Shown here: positions 40,641-47,852 of the stretch, in pieces
How the letters are laid out: each line of letters opens with the position of its first letter
How positions within the stretch are numbered: the first letter of the stretch is position 1
From: Bacteroidales bacterium
GTDB lineage: Bacteria > Bacteroidota > Bacteroidia > Bacteroidales > P3
Reading direction: 5' to 3'
NCBI GenBank assembly: GCA_017962545.1
Contig: JAGCVD010000031.1
Coordinates: 154,491 to 218,490, forward strand
Length of the DNA stretch: 64,000 nt
Notes under the pieces: model-generated
What the model was told of the DNA's origin: nothing
Database searches by the model: none
What the model saw: the letters and a program-made list of their open reading frames with translations, nothing else
Translations under genes and position numbers: made by a program

Positions 40641-41624
40641 ATGAATACGGAAACCAAATATTTGGGACTCGAATTGAAGAGCCCTATCGTCGTGGGCAGC
40701 TGTGGTTTGACCGCTGATGTCGACAAGATGGTGCAGATGGAGCAGGCCGGTGCCGGCGCCGTGGTGGTGAAGTCGGTCTTCGAGGAACAGATTATCCATG
40801 ATATCAAGCGCAACACCCACATGGTGGCTCCGACGGACAGCTACGGCGACAGCTATGAGTACATCGCCCAGCATGTGGCCGATGACTCGCTGGAGCGTCA
40901 TTTCAATATGATGCGTGAAGCTAAGCGCCGTTTGAGTATTCCGGTTATTGGTAGTATCAACTGCTTCTCTTACGAGAACTGGCTCACCTATGCCCAGAAA
41001 TTCCAAGAGACAGGTTGCGACGCCTTGGAACTCAACATGGCTATCCTGCCCTATGAGACCACCCTGTCGTCCGACGATGTGGAACGTACCTATAATCAAA
41101 TCATCAACACCCTGCGCAAGTCGGTGACGATACCCATCAGCATCAAGGTGGGCACCTATTTCACCGACATGGCCAAACAGATGCAGCAACTCAGTTGGAT
41201 GGGCATACAGGGCGTGACGATGTTCAACAAGAATGTCGAAGTCGATATCGACATCGAGAATGAGACGTTGAAAAACGCCACAACTCTCTCCAATCCGGAA
41301 GATATCTACAAGACCCTGCGCTGGGTGGCCATCCTGAGCAAGAAGATGCGTTGCGACCTGAGTGCCTCGACGGGCGTCTATACCTCGGCCGACGTGGTGA
41401 AGATGCTCCTGGCAGGTGCCACTACGGTACAGGTCGTCAGCTGCCTCTACAAGAACGGTATCGACACACTCCGTGAGCTCAACGATGGCCTCAAGGTCTG
41501 GATGGAGCGCAAAGGCTATGACAAACTCTCCGACTTCCGTGGCAAACTCTCCGTGATGCCCACCGACAAGGCCTCCGTGGCCATGCGTACGCAGTTTATG
41601 AAATACTTCGCAGAAATCGTTTAA
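40641..41624 (+). CDS. Dihydroorotate dehydrogenase-like protein
   Basis: The 327-residue TIM-barrel flavoprotein has the DHOD-like pattern: NTETKYLGLELKSPIVVGSCGLT, GAGAVVVKSVFEEQI, PVIGSINCFSYENW, CDALELNMAILPYE, PISIKVGTYFTDM and the FMN phosphate site DLSASTGVYTSADVVKMLLAGATTVQV. This subgroup is seen in Bacteroidetes beside true pyrD genes and has no assigned substrate. It may act on another pyrimidine-like compound. The four-helix gene follows after 11 bases. Confidence 0.9.
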   Translation: MNTETKYLGLELKSPIVVGSCGLTADVDKMVQMEQAGAGAVVVKSVFEEQIIHDIKRNTHMVAPTDSYGDSYEYIAQHVADDSLERHFNMMREAKRRLSIPVIGSINCFSYENWLTYAQKFQETGCDALELNMAILPYETTLSSDDVERTYNQIINTLRKSVTIPISIKVGTYFTDMAKQMQQLSWMGIQGVTMFNKNVEVDIDIENETLKNATTLSNPEDIYKTLRWVAILSKKMRCDLSASTGVYTSADVVKMLLAGATTVQVVSCLYKNGIDTLRELNDGLKVWMERKGYDKLSDFRGKLSVMPTDKASVAMRTQFMKYFAEIV

Positions 41625-41635
41625 ATAACACGTAT

Positions 41636-42091
41636 ATGGAACAAACAGAAGAGAAGGTTGTAAGCTTCTTCCGCTTTGAGGACTTACGGGTGTATGCCAA
41701 GGCCACCGACTATGCGTCGTGGGTCATGCAGCAGGTCAATACCCCGCGCAACGAGAGTGAGAGCGTGCTGGTCAAGTCGTTCTGCCACTCGGCCTACGAC
41801 ATCGCCCTCAATATTGCCGAGGGCTCGAGTCGCAGCAAGTCGCAGTTCGACCACTACCTGAAGATTGCCAAGACCGCTATCCGCGAGTGTGTCGTCTACA
41901 CCGAAGTAGCCCACAACCTGGGTATGTTCGGCGACGGCCAGTTCGAGCAGTCGCGCGAGTACCTTATGGAACTCACCCGGATGCTGGGAGCGCTTATCAT
42001 CAGCCTGCAACGTAACGTCGACCGTCGTCAGCAGCATAACGACGACGAGGCTGAGGCCGACCCTTATGCCAATGACGAAATGTCGTATTGA
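41636..42091 (+). CDS. Four-helix-bundle protein (23S rRNA intervening-sequence family)
   Basis: The 151-residue product shows FFRFEDLRVYAKATDYASWVM, SFCHSAYDIALNIAEGSSR and SRSKSQFDHYLKIAKTAIRECVV, the usual signature of the four-helix-bundle family first found inside 23S rRNA intervening sequences. Here it is a normal operon gene between a DHOD-like enzyme and kdsA. Its stop (TGA) overlaps the kdsA ATG by one base. Function is unknown; RNA binding and pentamer formation are reported for relatives. An acidic tail (NDDEAEADPYANDEMSY) is extra. Confidence 0.9.
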   Translation: MEQTEEKVVSFFRFEDLRVYAKATDYASWVMQQVNTPRNESESVLVKSFCHSAYDIALNIAEGSSRSKSQFDHYLKIAKTAIRECVVYTEVAHNLGMFGDGQFEQSREYLMELTRMLGALIISLQRNVDRRQQHNDDEAEADPYANDEMSY

Positions 42092-42909
42092 TGATTCCAG
42101 AACTTCCACGACTGCACCATACTGATTCGGGCAACTTCCTCCTCATCGCCGGCCCGTGTGTCGTCGAAGACCATGAGAACCCCTACATGGTATGTGAGCA
42201 TTTGGTCGCCATCTGCGACCGTCTGCATGTTCCCTTTGCTTTCAAGGCCAGCTATCGCAAGGCCAACCGTTCCAGCGTCACCTCCTTCACAGGCATCGGC
42301 GACCGTGAGGCGCTGCAGGTGCTTCGTGATGTTGGCGAGCGCTACGGCGTGCCGGTGGTGACGGATATCCACACCGCAGAAGAGGCCGCCATGGCGGCCG
42401 ACTACGCCGACGTGCTGCAGATACCTGCTTTCCTCTGCCGTCAGACAGACTTGCTGCAGGCTGCTGCCGAGACAGGGCGTTGTGTCAATGTCAAGAAGGG
42501 ACAGTTCCTTTCGCCCGAGGCGATGGAACAGGTGGCCGGCAAGATGCGAGCCTTCGGATGCCGAAATTTCATGCTCACCGAGCGCGGCACCACCTTCGGC
42601 TATCAAGACCTGGTGGTCGACTTCCGTGGTGTGCCCACTATGCAGCGTAACGGCGTACCCGTTATCGTTGACATCACCCATTCGCTCCAGCAGCCCAACC
42701 AGACGTGCGGTGTCACAGGAGGCCGTCCCGACATGATTGAGACCATCGGTCGTGCGGCCATCGCAGTCGGCGCCGACGGCATCTTCATGGAGACGCATCC
42801 CGACCCCGCCCACGCCAAAAGCGACGGCGCCAACATGCTGCGCCTCGACCTGGCCGAAGGCCTGCTGCAACATTTAGTGGCCATCAGACAGACAATAAAT
42901 AAGTTATAG
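42091..42909 (+). CDS. kdsA: 3-deoxy-8-phosphooctulonate (KDO-8P) synthase
   Basis: The 272-residue enzyme joins arabinose 5-phosphate and phosphoenolpyruvate to make KDO-8-phosphate for lipopolysaccharide. Motifs: LLIAGPCVVEDHENPY, FKASYRKANRSSVTSFTG, VVTDIHTAEEAAMAADYADVLQIPAFLCRQTDLLQAAAETGRCVNVKKGQFLSPE and IVDITHSLQQPNQTCGVTGG. It ends FMETHPDPAHAKSDGANML. The start at 42091 overlaps the previous stop. A nonamer array follows, up to the next start codon. Confidence 0.96.
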   Translation: MIPELPRLHHTDSGNFLLIAGPCVVEDHENPYMVCEHLVAICDRLHVPFAFKASYRKANRSSVTSFTGIGDREALQVLRDVGERYGVPVVTDIHTAEEAAMAADYADVLQIPAFLCRQTDLLQAAAETGRCVNVKKGQFLSPEAMEQVAGKMRAFGCRNFMLTERGTTFGYQDLVVDFRGVPTMQRNGVPVIVDITHSLQQPNQTCGVTGGRPDMIETIGRAAIAVGADGIFMETHPDPAHAKSDGANMLRLDLAEGLLQHLVAIRQTINKL

Positions 42910-42912
42910 AGA

Positions 42913-42957
42913 CCTTAAGGACCTTAGAGACCTTAAGGACTTTAATGTCCTTAAACT
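42913..42957. repeat. Nonamer array CCTTARRGA x5 reaching the exonuclease start codon
   Basis: CCTTAAGGA, CCTTAGAGA, CCTTAAGGA, CTTTAATGT, CCTTAAACT, then ATG at 42958. It replaces almost the full spacer after kdsA. Confidence 0.9.
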
Positions 42958-43815
42958 ATGGAACTCAACCTTACCAAACCTATCATCTTCTTTGACCTCG
43001 AGACCACAGGAGTACAGGTGGGTCACGACCATATCGTGGAGATATGCCTCCATAAAGTGTTGCCCGACGGCACGACCGACACACGCGTGGAGCGCGTGCG
43101 TCCTGCCGACCAGAACGGCAATACCATCCATATCCCCGAAGTGACCACCGCCGTGCATGGCATCACCGACGCCGACGTGGCCGACAAGCCCACTTTCAAG
43201 GAGCTTGCCCCCAGTCTGCTGGAATACATCGGCGATGCCGATCTGGCAGGCTACAACAGCAACAAGTTCGACGTGCCCCTGCTCGTCGAGGAGTTCCTCC
43301 GTGCCGGCTTCGATTTCGACCTCTCGCAGCGCCGTCTGGTCGACGTGCAGAATATCTTCCACCAGATGGAGCAGCGCACCCTTGTGGCCGCCTATAAGTT
43401 CTACTGCCAGAAGGATCTGGAGAACGCCCACAGCGCCGCCGCCGACACCATTGCCACCTACGAGGTGCTCAAGGCACAGCTCGACCGCTACCGGGGAGTG
43501 GATTACAAGGACCGCTCAGGTAATGTGAGTCAGCCGGTTGTCAACGATATCGCCGCTCTCAGCGCCTTCACGGCCAACAGCCAGTGGGCCGACCTCGTGG
43601 GCCATATCGGCTACGACGCTAAGCATCGTGAAGTATTCAACTTTGGCAAGCACAAGGGCGAGACGGTGGAACAAGTGTTCGAGAAGGAGCCTTCCTACTA
43701 CGATTGGATGATGAAGAGCGATTTCCCGCTAAGTACCAAGAAGCTTATCACTGAAATTTGGGACCGCAAGAAGCAGCGTAAACTTGACGCGCTGAAGGCC
43801 CACTTCCAAGGATAA
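42958..43815 (+). CDS. DnaQ-like 3'-5' exonuclease
   Basis: The 285-residue protein has a DEDDh exonuclease domain: FFDLETTG (D-E), the second acidic block GYNSNKFDVPLLVEEF and the HxxxxD block NAHSAAADTIATYEVL (residues about 160-175). The C-terminal piece (EVFNFGKHKGETVEQVFEKEPSYYDWMM) is the small exonuclease-X/DUF3820-like domain. It may act in DNA repair or proofreading. It is the last gene before a bidirectional terminator. The spacer in front is entirely repeat, so expression may depend on read-through from kdsA. Confidence 0.92.
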   Translation: MELNLTKPIIFFDLETTGVQVGHDHIVEICLHKVLPDGTTDTRVERVRPADQNGNTIHIPEVTTAVHGITDADVADKPTFKELAPSLLEYIGDADLAGYNSNKFDVPLLVEEFLRAGFDFDLSQRRLVDVQNIFHQMEQRTLVAAYKFYCQKDLENAHSAAADTIATYEVLKAQLDRYRGVDYKDRSGNVSQPVVNDIAALSAFTANSQWADLVGHIGYDAKHREVFNFGKHKGETVEQVFEKEPSYYDWMMKSDFPLSTKKLITEIWDRKKQRKLDALKAHFQG

Positions 43816-43816
43816 A

Positions 43817-43855
43817 TAGAGAGCGGCTCCCGATTGGGAGCCTCTCTCTATTTAT
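43817..43855. terminator. Bidirectional terminator
   Basis: GGCTCCC-GATT-GGGAGCC with extended arms AGAGAGC and TCTCTCT between the convergent exonuclease and barrel genes. Confidence 0.92.
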
Positions 43856-43856
43856 C

Positions 43857-45140
43857 TTAGAACCGTACCTGGAAGCCGAAGGCGTGCACCTTGCCCATGC
43901 CTGTCTCCTTGCGGTAGGTGGACAGCAGGTCGAAGTAGAAGTTGACTTCCATGTTATCGAACACGTTGAATCGGTAACCCGCCTCAATTCTCAGTTGCAG
44001 GGGATTGTATATATTTACCTTCTGGTTGTTTTCTGTGTAGTCGAATCGGTTGTTCGGCATGATTATGTTGTTGTTGTAGCGTTGGAAGAAGTTCCATCGC
44101 GGTTCGAGGCCGATATGCAGGTCTTTGAATACTTCGCGCTGAGTCTTACTCTTGGGACTGTAGTGCAGTCGCACGGGGAAGCTGAGGACAAAGTAGGTCA
44201 GCGACCGCTGGCGGTTCACACCCAGGCTCACGGTGTCGATTTGCAGCACGCGCCCATTGAGGCTCGTATTGTTCTGTAGCATGGTGAATGACATTCTGAA
44301 GTTGAGGCCAAGGGAGAGGCCCCAGCGTTGGTTGATGGGGATGACGTTGGTCTTCAATCCCTCGATGACAGCCAGGTCGATAGCGGGGAAGTAGGGATTG
44401 TTGTAGCGTTGGGCGAGGAGGGGGGTATTCCAGTCGAGGCCGATGTGGCCCTCAATTCTGTTCATCCCGCGTGCAAACCAGCGGTCGGCGGTCTTGACCT
44501 TGATGTGGCGGGCGGTGTCACTGGTCCACAGGTTGTCGTGGGCTGTGGGATCACGGCGGTATTTTACGTCACGGGCATCGATGCTGTCGAGCAATAGTGT
44601 GCTTTCGGGATTGCTCCATAGTTGCAGGTGCTTTGCCTTGAGGGTGCCAATATGTACAAAGGCGGCGGTATCGGCGTCGATGGAGAGCCATCGGTTACAT
44701 TCTACGTATTTGGCGGTGAGATGGCCGCCGCGCTTGACTCTGATGGCACAGGACTCGTCATATTTTTTCTTGTCGATTATTAGCAGTGTGTCGGCACTGA
44801 CGCTGGCACCTGGATGCACGTCAAGGCGCTTCAGGGAGTCACGGTAGTGGATTTCCACCAGTGTGCCTTGGGGCATGGAGGTGTTCTTCCAGAGGGAGAG
44901 CCATCCGTCGGGGTGCTGGCGGCAGATTTGGGGCTCGTTGCCCTCGGTGAAGTAGTATTCGCAAGGGGTGGCGATGCTGAGCAGGTTCACAGTGTCGTGG
45001 ATGAGGCGGACATTCCAGCCAGAATACACCTGCACCTTCGTGATGCTGTCGCCGAGCGACTGGTCGATGCGGTATTCGGTCTGCGTCTGTGCTCCGAGGG
45101 CGGCCAGGCAGAGGACGAGGAAAAGAATGCGCGTTTTCAT
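43857..45140 (-). CDS. Outer-membrane barrel protein with N-terminal adhesin-like (GIN/DUF2807-type) domain
   Basis: The 427-residue product has a signal peptide (MKTRILFLVLCLAALGAQTQ). Residues about 25-210 form a beta-solenoid-like domain (ITKVQVYSGWNVRLIHDTVN ... LDVHPGASVSADTL ... GGHLTAKYVECNRWLSI), like the DUF2807 head domain. Residues about 225-427 are a beta-barrel ending in phenylalanine (HAFGFQVRF). It is the third gene of the sigma/anti-sigma operon, so its expression should respond to that sigma factor. The domain names are by resemblance only. Confidence 0.72.
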   Translation of the reverse strand: MKTRILFLVLCLAALGAQTQTEYRIDQSLGDSITKVQVYSGWNVRLIHDTVNLLSIATPCEYYFTEGNEPQICRQHPDGWLSLWKNTSMPQGTLVEIHYRDSLKRLDVHPGASVSADTLLIIDKKKYDESCAIRVKRGGHLTAKYVECNRWLSIDADTAAFVHIGTLKAKHLQLWSNPESTLLLDSIDARDVKYRRDPTAHDNLWTSDTARHIKVKTADRWFARGMNRIEGHIGLDWNTPLLAQRYNNPYFPAIDLAVIEGLKTNVIPINQRWGLSLGLNFRMSFTMLQNNTSLNGRVLQIDTVSLGVNRQRSLTYFVLSFPVRLHYSPKSKTQREVFKDLHIGLEPRWNFFQRYNNNIIMPNNRFDYTENNQKVNIYNPLQLRIEAGYRFNVFDNMEVNFYFDLLSTYRKETGMGKVHAFGFQVRF

Positions 45141-45153
45141 ATCGTGTGCTTAT

Positions 45154-45765
45154 TTATTGTTTTTTTTCAAAGGAATAGATGGTAGCGTCGGTGTAGTTGT
45201 TGGCAAAGAAGTTGAATTCGATGTTACGGTCAGCTTTTTCTTTCGTTCCTTCGGGAATGGTGCAGCCTTCGGTGCAAGCTAATAGGGTGCTGGTGCGGCG
45301 CATCACACGTGGAGAAGGTGCGGAGGACTGAATAGTTTCGATAGAATGTATAGGCTCTACAGATTCTATAGGTTCTGTATTATCCATTGTTTCTATTTCC
45401 TCTATTGTTTCTATTTTCTTTATGGTCACTATTGTTTCTGCCTTTCTGGTCGCCTTCTGTTTGGTGCTTGGTGAGGTGGGCGCCTCTGATGTAGTCTTGG
45501 GCTGGATAACCACCTCGGGTACTTCGGCTTCCGCCACCACGGCTGGTTTTTCACTTTCGCTGCCGAAGAGGGCGGGCAGTGTAATCAGCAGCACAGCGAT
45601 GCAGGCTGCCGCAGCTCCAGCCCACACGGGCCAAAGGCTTCGGCTTTTGGGAGCGGCCTGAGCCTCAATCATCCGTCGCAGTTCCTCCTGTCGGCGGCGG
45701 TTGGCTTCGATGGTTCGCTTGGCTGCAAATAGTTCCTGTAGTTCTCTGTCGTCCATGGTGTTCAT
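45154..45765 (-). CDS. Putative anti-sigma factor, single-pass membrane protein
   Basis: The 203-residue protein has a cytoplasmic helix-rich part (residues 1-42, LQELFAAKRTIEANRRRQEELRRMI), one membrane helix (about 48-68, VWAGAAAACIAVLLITLPALF) and a periplasmic domain. Its ATG overlaps the sigma-gene stop (ATGA), the usual arrangement for an anti-sigma factor, though no ASD motif is recognised. The periplasmic linker (about 110-150) is made of triplets such as ETI-VTI-KKI-ETI-EEI-ETM, read from twelve nonamers (45331-45438). Copy-number change there would lengthen or shorten the linker without breaking the frame. Confidence 0.75.
   Translation of the reverse strand: MNTMDDRELQELFAAKRTIEANRRRQEELRRMIEAQAAPKSRSLWPVWAGAAAACIAVLLITLPALFGSESEKPAVVAEAEVPEVVIQPKTTSEAPTSPSTKQKATRKAETIVTIKKIETIEEIETMDNTEPIESVEPIHSIETIQSSAPSPRVMRRTSTLLACTEGCTIPEGTKEKADRNIEFNFFANNYTDATIYSFEKKQ
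45331..45438. repeat. Nonamer array (TATTGTTTC type), 12 units, in the anti-sigma linker
   Basis: Units of nine bases from AATAGTTTC to TATTGTTTC with a conserved TAT...TTC frame. On the coding strand each unit encodes three residues (for example GAAACAATA = E-T-I). Confidence 0.88.
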
Positions 45766-46244
45766 TGTTTCATCATTGCTTTAAGGGCGCTCATGGCGCG
45801 TGAAAGGGTGACGTAGACGTGGGTGCTGCTCATCCCTAGGCGTTGTTGCATCTCATTATGGCTCAGCTGGTCGATGTAGTGCATCTGCACAGCCTGGCGT
45901 TGCTTTTCGGGCAGCTGCTCCATCATGCGGTCCAGCTTGGCGGCGCGTTCTTCCAGAAGGAAGGCTTCTGCCCGTGCGTCTTCGTAGGGTGGCTCCACTA
46001 TGCTGTCGGTGAGTATTTCTTTCCGTTTGCGCAGCAGTGAGATGCAGTGGTTCTTGAGCGTCTGCATGGTGTAGCCTTCCAGATTGGTTACTTGCTGCAG
46101 CCGGTCGCGCTTCTCCCACAGCTCGATGACAACTTCCTGCACCATGTCTTCCGCGTCGACAGCGGAGCCCAGCAGTCGCTCGGCCACGATTTGCATGGCG
46201 GGCTGTAGGGGTAGCAGGGTGTTGAGGAAGGTGTCTTTAGTCAT
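45762..46244 (-). CDS. ECF-family RNA polymerase sigma factor
   Basis: The 160-residue protein has region 2 (LLGSAVDAEDMVQEVVIELWEKRDRL ... EGYTMQTLKNHCISLLRKRK) and region 4 (LDRMMEQLPEKQRQAVQMHYIDQLSHNEMQQRLGMSSTHVYVTLSRAMSALKAMM). Regions 1 and 3 are absent, so it is an ECF (group 4) factor. It is the first gene of an operon with an anti-sigma factor and a barrel/adhesin. The bipartite site at 46271-46298 is probably its own promoter (autoregulation), and the same site occurs upstream of the small membrane protein at 24709. Confidence 0.92.
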   Translation of the reverse strand: MTKDTFLNTLLPLQPAMQIVAERLLGSAVDAEDMVQEVVIELWEKRDRLQQVTNLEGYTMQTLKNHCISLLRKRKEILTDSIVEPPYEDARAEAFLLEERAAKLDRMMEQLPEKQRQAVQMHYIDQLSHNEMQQRLGMSSTHVYVTLSRAMSALKAMMKQ

Positions 46245-46270
46245 TGTGTTGTTTCGCTGGATTCACTATA

Positions 46271-46298
46271 ATGACGCAAGACATGGCAAAATCTTACA
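46271..46298 (-). promoter_or_regulatory. ECF-type promoter of the sigma operon, TGTAAGATTTT-N8-TTGCGTCAT
   Basis: Read on the minus strand; both blocks and the 8-base spacing are identical to 24648-24675. The distance to the sigma start codon is 26 bases. It lies directly downstream of the stop region of the OmpA-like gene (46308). Confidence 0.78.
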
Positions 46299-46307
46299 GA
46301 AAAAAGA

Positions 46308-47852
46308 TTAAAATATTTCGCAGGAGGTGATTTCAATCCTGCGGGCACGGGCGGCGGAAAGGCTGTAGACGGGGTCGGATTGAGTGTTGGGTGATGAGTG
46401 TTGAGTGTTGATTTTTTCGGCACCCATAGGCTGCTGCACTATGCGCAGACGGCCGTCGGCCAATGCGTCGGCCAGCGCGCCCCCGCGCCACGCGCGTATC
46501 ATATTAACAAGGCTTGCGATACGGCGTTGAGAGAGGATGTAGTTGTAGTCGTCGGTGTGCAGCGGCGAGGCGTAGCCGCTGACGGTGAGCGTTGCACGGC
46601 GCCCTTCGGCGAGTTGTTGCCGCAGTTGCTCCAGCATCTCAAGCAGTAGGTCGTAGTGCACTACCACACAACTGTCGAAGAACTCGGTCATCAAAGCCGA
46701 GTCGGCGGCGGTGTGCTGGTGCGCCAGGTAGGTGCTGCGCATCAGGGCATAGCGCAACTGGCAGTCGGCATAGTCGACTGTGGTCAGGCTGTCGCGGCTG
46801 CGTGGGTCAGGGTCGTCGTTGTGGAAGTAGAGTGCGAGGGGAAAGTTGGAAAATCGGAATTCGGAGTTTGGAGAGGATGTCATGATGTCGGGTAAGGTGT
46901 CTTTTGCCACAACCCACAGGCTACTGTCCACGGACCACTTATAGAGGTCGTTGCAGCACATGGAGTCGCTGAGAAAATAACTGTCGCGACGGTTGGAGCT
47001 GAGGTAGCCGCCGATGGGAAAGCCGCTGGCGGCATCATAGTCGCTGATGGTGAAGTAGAGGTCGTTCTGCTCGCTGTTGAGGCAGTGGCAGACGGGCTCG
47101 GCGGGTTGCCAGGTGTTGCGGCTGCCCACGGCACAGTAGATGTCGTGTCCGCCCTTGCCACCCTCACGGTTGCTGCTGAAGTAAAGGATGCCGTTGCGCT
47201 GGTCGTAAAAGGGGGTCAACTCGTCATCGGCGCTGTTCACCTGCGGCCCCAAGTTGACAGGCTCCGTGGCGGCGCCGTCTCTCACCTGCGCGTACCAGAT
47301 GTCCATACCTCCCATGCCACCTGGTCGGTCGCTAACGAAGTAGAGCAAGGCTGTGCTGTCGTTAAGACGTCCCACGGCGGGATGCGTGGAGGTGTACTGC
47401 TTGTTGTTGACGGCACCACGCAGTTTGATGGGTTTGCTCCAGCCTCGTTTCAGCTTGCGGGCGTACCAGATGTCGCAGCGCAGTGTCTCCACGTCGCCGC
47501 GGGTGAAATAGAGGTCGTGGCTGACGGGGTCCATGGTCAGGTTGCCGGTATGGTCTTTCTTGCTGTTGAGCCCCCAGCGGCAGGGTTTGGGACGTCCCAT
47601 CTTGCCGTTTTTAGCGATGCGGGACTGGTAAATCTGCATGACGGCAGTACTATAGTCGAAGGTGCTGCCTTTGACGATCTTAGGCGGCATGGAGGAATAG
47701 GCCAGCACAGTGTCGCCCAACCGTAAGGCGCCAGTCTCGCTGCCAGGCGTGTTGAAAGGCGTCTCCATATGCGTCACCTTGTATTGTGCGGCACACTGCC
47801 CTGTGGCTCCCAGCAGTAGTATCAATATTATGGACTTCAGATGATGGGGCAT
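46308..47852 (-). CDS. PD40 (WD40-like) protein with OmpA-like C-terminal domain
   Basis: From the ATG at 47852 the 514-residue product has a signal peptide (LKSIILILLLGATGQCAAQ). A WD40-like PD40 propeller follows, with repeats such as DPVSHDLYFTRGDVETLRCDIWY, STALLYFVSDRPGGMGGMDIWYAQ and NGILYFSSNREGGKGGHDIY. The C-terminal OmpA-like part is GYASPLHTDDYNYILSQRRIASLVNMI. Such proteins accompany PorP/SprF in Bacteroidota gliding/type IX systems and bind peptidoglycan. Two heptamer arrays are translated (SEFRFSNFP and INTQHSSPNTQ). It overlaps the PorP gene by 16 bases. The upstream extension to 47990 is a frame shadow. Confidence 0.85.
   Translation of the reverse strand: MPHHLKSIILILLLGATGQCAAQYKVTHMETPFNTPGSETGALRLGDTVLAYSSMPPKIVKGSTFDYSTAVMQIYQSRIAKNGKMGRPKPCRWGLNSKKDHTGNLTMDPVSHDLYFTRGDVETLRCDIWYARKLKRGWSKPIKLRGAVNNKQYTSTHPAVGRLNDSTALLYFVSDRPGGMGGMDIWYAQVRDGAATEPVNLGPQVNSADDELTPFYDQRNGILYFSSNREGGKGGHDIYCAVGSRNTWQPAEPVCHCLNSEQNDLYFTISDYDAASGFPIGGYLSSNRRDSYFLSDSMCCNDLYKWSVDSSLWVVAKDTLPDIMTSSPNSEFRFSNFPLALYFHNDDPDPRSRDSLTTVDYADCQLRYALMRSTYLAHQHTAADSALMTEFFDSCVVVHYDLLLEMLEQLRQQLAEGRRATLTVSGYASPLHTDDYNYILSQRRIASLVNMIRAWRGGALADALADGRLRIVQQPMGAEKINTQHSSPNTQSDPVYSLSAARARRIEITSCEIF
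46382..46409. repeat. Intragenic heptamer array GAGTGTT/GGGTGAT x4
   Basis: GAGTGTT, GGGTGAT, GAGTGTT, GAGTGTT near the 3' end of the OmpA-like gene; encodes NTQHSSPNTQ on the minus strand. Confidence 0.92.
46845..46872. repeat. Intragenic heptamer array, TTCGGA-type x4
   Basis: GTTGGAA, AATCGGA, ATTCGGA, GTTTGGA; encodes SEFRFSNF on the minus strand in the linker before the OmpA-like domain. The most degenerate member of the TTCGGAG family. Confidence 0.82.
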
